From Persicaria tinctoria (lineage: Eukaryota; Streptophyta; Magnoliopsida; Caryophyllales; Polygonaceae): DNA of 64,000 nt. The first letter of the stretch is position 1. Every line of letters starts with the position of its first letter. Position numbers and translations under genes: made by a program. Under the pieces are notes generated by a model. The model ran no database searches. It was not told where the DNA came from and saw only the letters and a list, made by a program, of their open reading frames with translations. Positions 37,031 through 48,280 of this stretch are shown piece by piece. The stretch spans positions 11,800,688 through 11,864,687 of the forward strand of contig JBANSL010000013.1 of assembly GCA_037127255.1 (NCBI GenBank), written 5' to 3'.

Positions 37031-37249
37031 GGGGAGGGCTACCCCGTCTTTTTTAACCTTATATTCACTTAGTTGTTTGTGTGATTTATTAAAACCATCC
37101 TATTTCGTCCTATTAAAAAAGATGCAATTCAACACTAAAATACATATAAGATTATGGATCTATATTGAAATAACGTGAAAATATTGATAACCATTAATAT
37201 AATTTAACAAAAACAACTAAGTGAATATGAATATGTGAGAGGAAGAGAG

Positions 37250-37760
37250 TGTTGGTGAATAAGTTCCATCTTTTTATCCCACATTGAAAATGAGAGATTT
37301 TTTGTCCCACATCGAAAATGAGAGGAAAGGTGGGTGGGAGTATCCTACTCTATAAAAGGAGATAAGCAAATGATCAATCTTACCATTGCATTTGCATATG
37401 AGTTGCATATTAATATGAATTTATATTTATATTTATATTTTATAGACACGAATTCTAGTTTTGTTTATAAGTTATGTTTATATTTGTAATTATAATATTT
37501 ATATTTTATAGACATGAATTCTAGTTTTGTTTATAAGTTATGTTTATATTTGCAATTATAATATTTATATTTATAATATAATTATTATAATATAACTATA
37601 AATATATATTCTAGTTTATATTTACATTTATAGTATTTTATTTTATTTTTTTATTTTGTTGGGTCGACCCGTGACCCGCTGGGTCAACTGACCCGCCGAC
37701 CCGGCTATTCCCTGGGTTCGGGTGCGGGTCTTGCCTTTCCCGACCCGTGGACAGGCCTAA
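37250..37760. mobile_element. Possible hAT-like MITE end plus 66-bp tandem repeat
   Basis: The right part (37660-37760) is rich in GACCCG/CGGGTC words and ends CCCGTGGACAGGCCTAA, the terminal type of eudicot hAT-derived MITEs; a related GACCCG-rich block occurs at 24715-24860. The left terminus was not found. A 66-bp unit beginning TATAGACACGAATTCTAG is repeated in tandem at 37441 and 37507. The words GTCCCACATCG (about 37298-37308) and CTATAAAAGG further on resemble a plant snRNA-type promoter. Confidence 0.45.
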
Positions 37761-38460
37761 CCTAAGCTACTTGCTGTTATCATATGCCAACAAGATGGGG
37801 GCATTTTTTGACAGAGTACAAGCACTCTATATACTTCATAACAACAAGTTTATGTCGGGTGGAGAGTTTTATACAAGAACAGCCAAGCAGCCGTGTGGAG
37901 AGATTGGTGCAAAAACAAAAGAAACTGATAAAGCCACTTCTGGATGAACTGGAACTGATTACGGCGTCTGATTCTTCAGAGAGTATTCAGCCACATATGT
38001 GGCAACGACGGAATGAGCCATTCAAAAATTATCTGTCAGAAAAGGCCAAGGACAATCGAGACAAAACTCAGAAGATTGAAAACCGGGGGAAGATTGTGGC
38101 AAAGTTGATGAACATTATGAAAGGGCTTGAAGGGGCTCAAGGATCCGGCTGGAATAGACTGTCTGGGGAGAGGATAGCTCATTGTGAGCAATATCCAATC
38201 CAGGCACCATCTTTTTTGCAATGTAGTTGTTAATTAGTGCCCAAGGACAATCGAGCCATTAAAAAATTATCTGTCAGAAAAGGCCAAGGACAATCGAGAC
38301 AGAACTCAGAAGATTGAAACCCGAGGGAAGATTGTGGCAAAGTTGACGAACATTATGAAGGGGCTTGAAGGGGGCCTCTCAAGGATCCGGTTGGAATAGA
38401 CTGTCTGGGGAGAGGATAGCTCATTGTGAGCAATATCCAATTCAGGCACTAGAGGGGCGG
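37761..38460 (+). other. Unrecognised sequence with a 193-bp direct repeat
   Basis: An open frame of about 149 residues (37784-38233) includes LLDELELITASDSSES and a Lys/Glu-rich stretch but no family I recognise. The segment 38015-38207 is repeated at 38253-38449 with a few substitutions and an indel. The second copy is not open, so coding function is doubtful. Confidence 0.5.
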
Positions 38461-39590
38461 CGAATAGGTGAGGCATGACTAAGCACAAATTGTTTTGACA
38501 TATGGAATTGTTTTGACAAATAGAATTAGTCATCATACTCTGATTTTATTTCTCACATCAAAATCTAAAATTTAGAAACTAAGCACAAATTGTTTTGACA
38601 TATGGAATTGTTTTGACATATAGAAAGTAACCTTGACACCTCAAAATCTAAAATTTAGAAACTAAGCACAAATTGTGCTTAATACATGCCATTTCCACAA
38701 CACCTTCACAATCCTATGATGATGCAACAATCCAGCTAGCACCCTCAAGCAAGACTAAACATCATTGCAAATAAAGCATGTTTATTCAGTGACAACTTAC
38801 GGCTGCAGTGAGGTTGTGTTGAGCATAAATGAAAGTTATAGCAATCACAAATTTCTAGAAAATTCCGCAGTCAATACAAACCTGATAAGATACATTACTG
38901 ATGCTGGTTAAACATGACCTAAGAAAACCTCTGCTATCATATTTCACTTCCATGACTGGCATCCTTTATGACCTGCAGATTAAGAAAAGAAAGATTTGGA
39001 ATACATGGAATAAGTGGTTGATATAGAATGTGCAATCACAAGGCAAGGAAAAAAAATGTCTTAAAGAGAACAATAAAGCAGAGAGTAAATTAAATAGAGG
39101 AATTCCATCAGCATGAGCTCAGAGAAGCAAGGAAATGTCTGAGGGACACGACCCTTTAAGGTATCATGGTGACTAAAGAACAGCACTAAGACTAACAAGA
39201 TTTATAAAAAGGAAAGAAAAAGGGAATCTTCGACAACACAACATGGACCTTAAAATTATCTTCGACGTTATTTTTAGCACAACAACGGGATAAAAAGAAA
39301 AAAGAAAAGGAATCTTGTACACTGAAGGCAATCCACAACCTAACCAAAATCAGTGACATTGAAAGGCTCATAAAAAGCTTTGATCGACTTTAGCAATTAA
39401 TGTGCAATAACCATATTAGTCAATTGACTGAGGCAGAGATTCATCTAATAAAGCAACCATCAATAGTGAACGATTGTTTTAACTGTTTTCAGAAGCTTGT
39501 ATTATAATATTAATAGAGATGAACTTGCTATAATGAAAAATAAAAAATAAACCATATGAAGCAAAGCATATTTTTCAAATGGTTGCAACT
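38461..39590. other. Intergenic with short dispersed duplications
   Basis: The phrase ACTAAGCACAAATTGTTTTG occurs at about 38478 and 38579 and in part near 38660. AAATCTAAAATTTAGAAACT precedes two of them. No gene recognised. Confidence 0.5.
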
Positions 39591-39599
39591 TTTAATGAG

Positions 39600-40050
39600 A
39601 GAAAGAACTCATACCAAATCCAGTACAACTTGAGCCTCTTTCTGCAGAATCGAGAAATTAGACCGTGTCAAATCTGCTTGCTCATTGTCAATCTGAAAAC
39701 ATACAACTACATTTAGTGCACCATCCATTCTACTTTTCTATGAATTAGTAAAGGACACGGACATGTACAAGCTATCATATGATCGGTCACCTTTTCAAGG
39801 TCCATATCCTCACTGTCCTGACCCAAAATCAACTACAACATTCTCCTTGGAACATCTGGATCAAGCACATGCTGACAGTACTGGAAATAGCTCAACAATA
39901 AAGCGGACTGTCTAAATTAAGGATAAAAAAGCCTTCAGAGGCCATTAAGAGTATACAAGCAAGACAGAAAACAAGCTGATCAAGTCATATCCGTACCTTC
40001 TCCTCAAGGATTCTGATGATTCATGTCTTAGCTGGTTTGAATATCAAACC
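39600..40050 (-). pseudogene. Unidentified minus-strand exon fragments
   Basis: Minus-strand frame near 39612-39692 gives IDNEQADLTRSNFSILQK followed by EAQVVLDLV with an acceptor-like CAG in front. A second piece near 39790-39860 reads LDPDVPRRML, a stop, then LILGQDSEDMDLEKVTDHM. Codon usage and spacing look like exons of a real protein, but I do not recognise the family. The stop marks it as broken. Confidence 0.4.
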
Positions 40051-40850
40051 CTGATGAGGAGACAGGAAAGCAGGAAGGTAACAAATTTGGAGACACAATC
40101 AGCCCTGCTGGCGGCATACTTCTTGAAGGTTAAGTCTGAAGTTACATGTGACAGCAGCAGTTCACAATCAATGCCTTCTCAGAAAATGCATCCACCTTAT
40201 CTTCGTGTTTCTCGTACAGCAAAGGCAAGGTGTGCAACAAAACAAAGCCTAAGGCAGCAAATGGAATTGAAAGAAATCAGCAAATGGACAGAATCAACAC
40301 ATCTAATAAATTAAACTAACATGTAATTGGGAAAAAAAAAAAAGGAATGCCGATAGTTACATATGTAGAACAAAGTCAAGAAGTTACAGCAGCTGCCCAA
40401 AATCGAGAAAATACAGAGACCAGCAATCACCTAGCCATCAAACAGAAGAAAAAGGGCAAGGAAAATCAGGTACTGTTAATATGATGAAGAGCTTTTTCCA
40501 ACTGAAGCAACAAGCAAGATTCAAAATAACTAGTATATTCATCTAATATTCAGATCTACATCTTGACCGATCATTTACAAGACCAAAATCAATCGAATCA
40601 ACTGTGACAATTTCCTATCATTTTCGATCCGTGCATTATTGTTAATCCGAATCCAGGACAATTGCAACTACAGACATCATTTTACAAACTTCATATCAAA
40701 CAATCGGAAAAATCAAACAATATAATCACTGCAAAGGTCAAACAAGAAGATGAGAATCCGAGCAGAAGAACAACACACGTAAATCAACACAAAAGAAAAG
40801 AAAAAGGCGAAAGCCAAAACAGCGAGATCAGAAAGAGGCGTACGTTTTCC

Positions 40851-40975
40851 ACCACAGAGGACCTTGTGAACGGGCTTTTCCCTCCCGAACAAGAGGTAAA
40901 TGTTGGATTTCAGTGACAGTGCCAGCTTGTCGTCGTCAGAATCGGAAGAGGAGGAGGAGTGATGGATTTTCTCGA
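40851..40975 (-). pseudogene. Reticulon-like (RTNLB) exon fragment
   Basis: Minus-strand sequence reads [17 protein letters not shown], then [20 protein letters not shown] and GK, the Ser/Asp cluster and [15 protein letters not shown] motif that precede the reticulon homology domain in plant RTNLB proteins, which shape tubular endoplasmic reticulum. A donor (AAAC then GTACGC) follows where the family has an intron. No further reticulon exons were found downstream, so only the first exon was copied here. It lies about 1.9 kb inside a CACTA terminus. Confidence 0.78.
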
Positions 40976-40991
40976 CGATCGGATCAAGGGG

Positions 40992-42640
40992 AAAATCTCA
41001 CAACCAATTCAGCTAATGCCTCTCATTACACATATAACTATGTTGTTTACAATTTCACACGCATACAAGGTATTAATAATTATTAGCCATAAGACCTTTG
41101 AAATATAACCTCTAGATCCTTTCATAAAAGAGGGGGAAAAGAAAGAAATATAACCTTCAAGAATGTCAAAAGCAACTTTAGCAACGAGAAGGATTGTACG
41201 TTCTGCTCAAGCAGCTCCCCAATAGGATTACCAATAGCTAATTAAAAACAACCCAGGAAATAACAAAGGTATGATTAATGGACATTCTTCCACACGATCT
41301 ACTAGAGTTTTTTTTTTTAATCACATTTCTTTCTTTTGTCCTTGAATCATTTATTTCCCTCAGTAGACCAAATTATAGGGGCAAAGAAATATTTTTCCTT
41401 GATTCTAACACGAATGGAGAGACCATAAAGCCTAAAAAAATGTATTTATCCCACAACAATTTTTCTTAAAGTATCAGTGTAATGGAAGGCTCCAACTTCT
41501 AAGTTACCAAGTTACCATACTGCATGCCACAGAAAGTGGAGCAAGTAATTGAATGCACAAATTATGGTTTATGAGAGAAAAACATATATAGTATATGCCC
41601 ACTTTATATACTTCACGGTCCAACAACAGCAACAAAATACCCAAAGAAAATAGCCCCTATAATTATGTTTGATAATTGTTACATTCAATTCAAGTTACTT
41701 GTTGATGAATTTAAATGACAAAGATGTATTAGGCTCAAACTTAAAACAGTCTGATTTCACAAGGTATCATCAAACAGGCCATTTTCTGAGGCATTTCAGA
41801 ATAATTGCCTTGAGATATTGCAATCACAAATTCAAATATGCAATCACATGTTCACATTTACAACCTTAAATCTACAAAAAGAAAAATCACAACAAACAAA
41901 CCCTAGATCTACACATTTAAATCTACAATCACAAGTTCACAAATCTGAAATCACAAGTTCACAAAATGGAAGAAAACAACAACAAACCCTAGATCTACAA
42001 AAAAATAATCACACAACCCAAGAATCCTCGATTTCCAAATCGGAATTAGCCATAGATTCGAGCAAGCGAAGCATAGAAAGAGAAGGGAAACCAGCGAAGG
42101 AGAGAAAGAGAAGAGAAGAAGGATACCGCACCTGTTGCAGGGCGAGCGAAGAGTGTTGTTTGCCAGAGAATGAAGCTGGAGATGGATCTGGCCAACGGAG
42201 AGGTTAGGGATCCTGGCTTCCATAGACGGGGCGAGCGAAGTTGTGAAGGACGTCGGGGTCGGGGGGAGTGAAGCTGTGAAGGGCGCGGGATCCATGGAGA
42301 AGCCGGAGGAGAAAGAACAGGGAAGAGAAGGACATGGGGCAGCGACATGGGGCTCTCTCAGACCCCGAATGAGAGGAGGAAGACGGTGAATAGTAGGATT
42401 CATGGGCAGCTCGGAGGGAAACTCAAGAGAGCCTTCAATGGCAGCTATATTGAGAGAGCTGAGAGTGAAGAGCGGTGTTCAGGAGGAGAAGGAAACTGGG
42501 AACAAGAGGGAAGGAGAAGTGGCGGCTGTTTAGGGTTACTAGTCACGAAATCTGGGCGGGTGTTTAAATTAGTTCTTGATTTGATTCCGCTCATTTTATA
42601 AAGAATTTAAAAAAAGCGTGCATGAATAGTAAAAAACAAA
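40992..42640. other. Interior of probable CACTA element, no clear gene
   Basis: Simple repeats such as AATCACAAGTTCACAAAT near 41820-41965 and AACAAACCCTAGATCTACA twice (about 41895 and 41980), then a purine-rich leader-like stretch (42060-42540). Open frames on both strands here are compositional. Confidence 0.45.
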
Positions 42641-42649
42641 TTTTAATTA

Positions 42650-42814
42650 ACAGATGGAGTATTTAACATCGGTAAAAAACAATAATATAGGGTGATGTCT
42701 ATTTTATTTTTTACATCTCAAATTTAGAAACCGATGCTAAAAATCTATTTAACATGGCAGATTTTTCTGTCCGATGTTAATGAGCCGATGTTAAATAACA
42801 TAATTCTAGTAGTG
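42650..42814. mobile_element. CACTA (En/Spm) transposon terminus
   Basis: The right boundary TTCTAGTAGTG at 42804-42814 is the reverse complement of CACTACTAGAA, the terminal repeat of CACTA elements. The inner 150 bases contain subterminal repeats of ACATCGG/CCGATGT (near 42667, 42731, 42770, 42786). The element extends to lower coordinates; its other end was not located. Confidence 0.72.
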
Positions 42815-43053
42815 ATCCTAATTTTTTCTTCGAATTGTTCCACCATCTCCATAGCGCGGTTGTTGTTGCAGGAGGATTTGTCAAGTATGAAATAAATAGA
42901 AAATATAAAATCAATCCGACTCCCTGTCACAGCAAATAAATACAAGACTTCCTCCCGTTGTAGTAGAAGGTAGTCAGGATCGTATCCACGAGGAAGCGTG
43001 TCAGCGCCCGCCTTTCAAGTTCCAGAAAGCTCTCGATTTCGAATCAGGAAGTA

Positions 43054-43200
43054 CTCGACGTCGACTAGGTGTCCTCGACGTCGACCACTCAGTCGAGTAA
43101 AATCTGTAAAACAGAGAACAGAAACGCAAACGAACGAAGCAAGACAGTCGATCTCGAGTAGTTGTACTCGACGTCGACCACTGTAACACTCGACGTCGAC
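43054..43200. repeat. Four copies of palindrome-containing CTCGACGTCGAC
   Basis: Identical 12-mers at 43054-43065, 43074-43085, 43167-43178 and 43189-43200; GTCGAC and GACGTC are both palindromic. Looser TCGAGTA/CTCGATT words lie between. Function unknown. Confidence 0.9.
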
Positions 43201-43339
43201 CAGTGTCGTCGAAATCGAGTAGAACATAATCGAAAACCGTAACTTTAAATTGCAATAAAATGAAAGCAAACACGAAATAGGTGGGAATGGAATCAATAAA
43301 CTAAAGTACTTCCAAGATCGGGGTTTCAATGCCACAACG

Positions 43340-43400
43340 AAATAGGGCCTAATTTGCGAAATGTCCACGTTTTGGGACAATTTTGTGAAATGTCCTTAAT
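43340..43400 (+). repeat. Possible left terminal inverted repeat of a Mutator-like element
   Basis: The sequence from CCTAATTTGCGAAATGTCC through TGTGAAATGTCCTTAATATAA resembles, in reverse complement, 54370-54440 (TCTAATCAGAGGAGTGTCC through AGAGTGTCCACTCTTATAAT). It is followed by a CT-rich leader and a donor-like GGTAAGC near 43573, as in plant MULE ends. Similarity is moderate (roughly 60-65 percent by eye). Confidence 0.4.
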
Positions 43401-43627
43401 ATAAACCTCCTCCCTCTCTCCCACGCGCATTTCCCTCTCCTCCGGCTCTCCCTCTCCGCACGCTCTCTCTTTCTCCCTCCCGAACTGATCAACGGCGATT
43501 GCGAGGATTTAGGGCCGATCATCTCTCTGATATCATCAAAACCATTGATTTCGACGTCTCTTCTACGGAATCAGGTAAGCAAAGCATTCGATTACAAACT
43601 ATTACAAACGCTACCTTGAATTCATGG

Positions 43628-44585
43628 AAAATTTGCGCCAAAGGCGCAAATTTTACGAGAATTTTGACGATTCTAAGTTGATTTTCAATTATGCTGAAGA
43701 ATCACATAAAATTTGCGCCGAAGGCGCAAATTTCCTTCATTTTTTGACTTAAAGAAGACGATTGATTACTGCTTTGGATTACGTCAATTTTTCCTTCAAT
43801 TTTTAACTTAAAGAAGACGACTTGAATCGAGTGATTATAGCTATAGATTACGTCAAAATTTGCACCTTTGGCGCAAATTTCGAATGATTTTTGAAGCATC
43901 AATTACTGATTATGCACGTTTTTTGCTATATGTGTGTGTTTTTCAAGTCTTCCATCGAATCTGTGCTTATTTATGCTTATATATGCTATACCTGTATGAA
44001 ATATAGTTGAACCGAATAATTACTGTTATTGAATGCTTCAAAATTTGTGCCTTTGGCGAAAATTTTGATTGATTTTTTAAGCATCAAGCGATTAATGTTA
44101 TGGAGTCACACATACAGTAGAATCAAATGATTAATGTTATGGAATGCGTCAAAATTTGTGTCAAGGCGCAAATTTTGATTGCTCAAGTCATCGCTATGAT
44201 TGCTTACATTGCTCAAGTCATCACTATGATTGCTTACACTGTGATTGCACTATGATTGTTCAAGTAATCACTACACTTGAATCATAGAAATTTTGCACCG
44301 GAAGTGCAAGTTATATAGAATTTTGTTCATAACAGGTGTATTGTATTCATCTAGTTGAATTAAAGATATAGATTTCACACTGTTGCATCCAATATTGTGT
44401 TCATGTCATCCAATATTGTGTTCGTGTCATTACTACACTTGAATCTGGGCAATATAATGAAGTATCCATTCCTTATTGCACTTTGATTGCTCATGTCATC
44501 ACTACACTTCCTTTTTGCACTTTGATTGTGCCATGTCAGCACTGCACTTGACTCATAGAAAATTTGCACCGGAGGTGCAAATTTT
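43628..44585. repeat. Seven dispersed hairpins of the AAAATTTGCGCC family
   Basis: Palindromes with arms AAAATTTGCGCC and GGCGCAAATTTT (or variants with GCACC/GGTGC) around a 1-3 base centre at about 43628-43654, 43708-43733, 43855-43880, 44040-44066, 44151-44176, 44288-44310 and 44559-44585. Spacing is 80-270 bases and intervening sequence is not repeated in step. Confidence 0.9.
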
Positions 44586-44639
44586 GTTGAATTGTGTTTA
44601 TTACTGTTATATTTTGTCATTGTTGAATCAAATATTGCA

Positions 44640-45636
44640 TCTGAATAGGGGTAGGGGTTGTTAGGGTTTGTGAAATTTGAGAATCTAAGTCCGTGAAGCT
44701 CTGAGTTTTGAGTAGAGAAGGTTCATTTTGGGCTTCTGAATTGTTTATTATAGGAGAAAAATGGAGAAATTTGTTACTCTAAACTAAGAATCTACCGATT
44801 CCAAAGTAGGACTGCTACTCAGTCTCCAAATGTTAGAATTGATGTTGTTCAACTTGATGTATCCATTATGTGGTGATGTTTTTATTCGAGTTCCATTATC
44901 AATCAATCGCCTTAATTTGCTTATACAGTACGAAATGGAGACGAAGTTGAGGGAGAGGTTGAAAAATAAGTTGGAGACTAAAAAGCAGAGAGTAGAAGAG
45001 GAGAGGCTGAAGAAGGAGAGGGAGGAGGAGGAGGAGAGGCTGAAGGAGGAGGAGAAAGATATTGTTCATAAATTAATATTATTTATTAAACTAAATCGGT
45101 GACTATATATTAACTTAAAATATAAGTTTCATAAATTAATATTATTAAACAACCTTTTAAATTCTTCAAATGATAATAAATTATTACTAATAAAATATAA
45201 TGATCATATTATTCAAGGTATTATTACATGTAATTGTATTTGACAATTTTTTTTAAAATATAATCAAACATATTCAAAGTTGATGTCTATGTGTAGAGAA
45301 AAATGAATCTAGTATTTTGGTATAATTTTTATTTTATTTTTTTTAACATTTTCATTGTCAAAAATCACGATTTGTAATTCTAAATTACACACGATAGGTT
45401 TAATCTGGACCGTCCATACCTCTCCATCCCTACCGTCCAATCGCTAGCCAACCATCGCCTAACACTTGTCCCCCTCCCCCCTCAAAAAATAAAAGTTGTT
45501 CACATGGACCCCACAATTGAGATACTAACAAGAATACTACATCTGGTATCCGAAATATGAGATCTTGGACTCCCTCTAATATTATATTATTAAAATAACC
45601 CAAGTATCCCCCTCTAGAATCTCGTTAAACTTGCCC
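44640..45636 (+). other. Unassigned region with a charged coiled-coil frame
   Basis: The frame at 44936-45101 encodes a Glu/Lys/Arg-rich helix (RLKNKLETKKQRVEEERLKK) that would form a coiled coil, preceded by a leader with no clear family. It may be the remains of a MULE-carried gene. The rest is AT-rich. Confidence 0.4.
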
Positions 45637-46840
45637 TAAGTAACTATCCTATTACCTTGTAGAGTTGTAGGAGAACCTAAAGAACAGATTTCTACACTGT
45701 AAGAAGCAAAAATAAGCTCCAAAAGTCTTATTTAGCTCATTCCATGAATTAGAGCTTGTAGGTAATGTTTTAAACTAATGGTAAAGGAATGATCTTGAAC
45801 TAGGCAGATCTTGTGTAGTTAACTAACTGTAGTTGAAGCAATGTTGTGGACAACTTAAAAGGCCTTCCTATGTACTGGATTTTCTTGATAAACTACTGCA
45901 GGTCTATTTCGTGCAATGCTTTGATTCGTAATATCCCTTCTAAATCTTTGTATTAACTGGAATCTACAATCCCTACACATTTGAATTTGATTGCTCAACA
46001 TTCCTTCTAAATTTGTTGATCATCGAATCAAAGCTCAACTTGGATCCTCGATTGTACGATCATATTCATAGGTCAAGAATGGATTCCTTCTTGGCGGTGA
46101 GCATTGTTCCGCACAGTGGCGGAGCCAGGATTTTCGGCCGGGGGTGCTAAAAAAATTTCATGAAATATTTGTTTTTGTGTATATTTATTAAGAATATTTT
46201 TTCAAAGAAAATATTCAAAAATTACTAAAATTTTGATTTTTTAAAAGTTTTTTTTGTATTTAAATAGTTGAGAGTAATAAACAAAAAAAATAGAAGAGAA
46301 ACAAAAAATATACGAAAAAATCACAAAAAATTACTTTTAAAACAATATTGACAAAAGGTTAAATGTATAATTTAAACATAAATATGACATTCTTTTAATG
46401 AAATAGTTGATACAAGCAAAAAAAATATAGAGAAATAAAAAAGAATTACTGATATTGTAAAATAAATAAAAAGTGAAAGAGTTGGGATTTAAACCCAAGA
46501 CCTTTTGGTTCTATCTTTTCTTCCTTCTTTCCTTTACCACTTGAGCTAGTTAGCACTCTTAACTCAAATACCATTTAAATATCATATATTAACTTAAAAA
46601 TACTAAATATATCTAAAAAAATTAAATTTTTTTTGTATTTTTTTTCCGCCAGGGGGTGCTCCAGCACCCCCAAGCACCCCTAGTTCCGCCACTGGTTCCG
46701 CAGGCTTCCCACTTCTCATCTGCTCTCTACTTCGCAATCTTCTTCATCGCTGCCAGATTCTTCTTCGCCAGCTTTGTCTGTTGCGTGGGTTTCTTTTGAA
46801 CTTAGTAAGGTTGTTACCTCATAGCTGGCTTAGCTTGGGG
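45637..46840. repeat. Segmental duplication, copy B, split by a hAT MITE
   Basis: Matches copy A (35664-36283) from CTAAGTAACTATCC to CTGGCTTAGCTT, interrupted at 46114-46694 by a MITE. Copy A preserves the empty site GTTGTTCCGCAGGC, which proves the insertion and its direction in time. Confidence 0.9.
46114..46694. mobile_element. hAT-type MITE with tRNA-like module
   Basis: A 581-bp element with ends CAGTGGCGGA and TTCCGCCACTG and an 8-bp target duplication GTTCCGCA (46106-46113 and 46695-46702), confirmed by the empty site in copy A. The interior on the minus strand has a box A-like TAGCTCAAGTGGTAAAG and a box B-like GGGTTTAAATCCC (about 46475-46560). No coding capacity. Confidence 0.93.
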
Positions 46841-46973
46841 CAGTCATGGCTTAGATTCTAATGATATCCCCTAAAATACATCCCCATTTTGGTAATTTTC
46901 ACTCCAAATAGCTATTCCAACCAAACGCCCAATTAGCTTTTCAAAAAAACAAAACGCTCATTTCAACCTCCAC

Positions 46974-47383
46974 ATGTTACCCAATTTATCTGATTTTAGA
47001 TGCCGATCCTGCAGCCTTCCTCCATCACCTCTTTCATCTGTTGTTTCTGATCATATTAATTTAGCCTCTCTCCAATTACTTGATCTATCCAACAACAGTG
47101 TGTCTTCTTCCACCTTTTCTTATTTGGTTAAGGGAACCAACAATCTTCAAATCCTTTCTTTAGAGTACATGAAACCGGAAAATTCTAACATTCATGAATT
47201 CCATGGAGTAGTGATCAATGGGAAGTCTAGACATTTCTTGCAGGATTTAACACTGATCGGCAACAATCTCAACACCATGCCTGTTGAAGTTGCAATGTTT
47301 CCATCATTGGTGGTTTTAGATTTGTCCTACAATATAATAGGTGGAAGCCTTGCAGAAATTCTCCAATCTCTCCCAGTCAATCT
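46974..47383 (+). pseudogene. Second Cf-type RLP fragment, cut by a copia LTR
   Basis: Open LRR frame: LPNLSDFRCRSCSL, LASLQLLDLSNNSVSSSTFS, YLVKGTNNLQILSLEYM, then MFPSLVVLDLSYNIIGGSLA and EILQSLPVNL. It is paralogous to the RLP pseudogene at 30738 (same N-terminal LRR) and covers only these LRRs. The frame ends where the copia LTR begins at 47384. No RLP sequence resumes on the other side. Confidence 0.85.
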
Positions 47384-48280
47384 TGTTGGGCCCATGCCCA
47401 TTTGTCCAGCCCAAAGTGGAGTCCTCTTGGAGGCTTCCTTTAGAAGACAAATTATAGCCTTTTATTTGTCTTTTTGGAAGTGTTGTACGGGAGTAAGAGG
47501 AAAGCAACAACACTCCAGTAGCTTTGTTCTTGAAAGCTGAAATAGAGAGCCCCCATTTTAGGAGCACAAAAGTGAGGAGGGAGAAAGGAGAAAGAGGAGA
47601 AAAATTGTGAGAAAGTGAGGGGATCTTCTTTGTCTCACCCGGGTCTTTTTCACCTCGAGTTCTCGGTAAGCCTATTCGTGTTTGTCGGTTTTTATTCTCT
47701 CGTTTAGAATCCATAATCTTGGTGAAAATAGTGTTGTACCAATTCGAGTGAAATTGATGGTGGTCTCCTTGTGTGAGATTTGTAAGTGGTGAACACTTGT
47801 ATCCATTTCTGTTGATTAGTGGATTTTGGTGCTCGTGGCGGGCGACAATGGTTTTTGATCCTCCGGGTTAGGGAGGGTTTTCCACTTAAATCGTTGTGTT
47901 CTTGCTTGTGTTTGTTTTTGTGCTTGTGTTGCTTGGTTTGATTGTGTTTGAGGTTCCGTAGATTTGTGAACTTGGTTGTCAGCGGGATTATAGCTTGAGT
48001 TGCTAGGTTCCCGATTCAGTTCTGCATTTGGGTCTTGTCGATCCCAACAAGTGGTATCAGAGTCTGGTTGCTAGTTTGGAAGCAGAAATGACGACCAAGT
48101 CAGATGATTTTGCCGGTACGATGATCAAGTTGACATCTTCCAACTACTCGATTTGGAAATCGAGAATGGAGGATTTGTTGTACTGCAGGGATTTGTATGA
48201 TCCGATTAAGCTTGGGTCTAGCAAGCCGACTGATACGTCTGAAGGAGACTGGGAGAACATGGGTGAGAGTCGCAAATAAA
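47384..48280 (+). mobile_element. Ty1-copia LTR plus start of gag
   Basis: LTR 47384-48049 (666 bp) starts TGTTGGG and ends CCCAACA. The primer binding site TGGTATCAGAG (48052-48062, initiator-Met tRNA type) follows after two bases. A gag start at 48088 encodes MTTKSDDF, then KLTSSNYSIWKSRMEDLLYC and RDLYDPIKLG, the N-terminal gag domain of copia elements. The frame stops about 60 residues in and the rest, including the second LTR, is absent. A partial duplication of the AACATGGGTGAGAGT / AAATAGATAAACAAAGGA phrase lies at 48256-48430. Confidence 0.88.

Noticed and set aside
41951..42403. Ser/Pro-rich minus-strand frames
   Set aside because: Composition-driven frames opposite a purine-rich leader; no start context or domain.
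43628..44585. CRISPR-like array of palindromic repeats
   Set aside because: Plant nuclear context, irregular spacing, variable repeat sequence and no cas genes.
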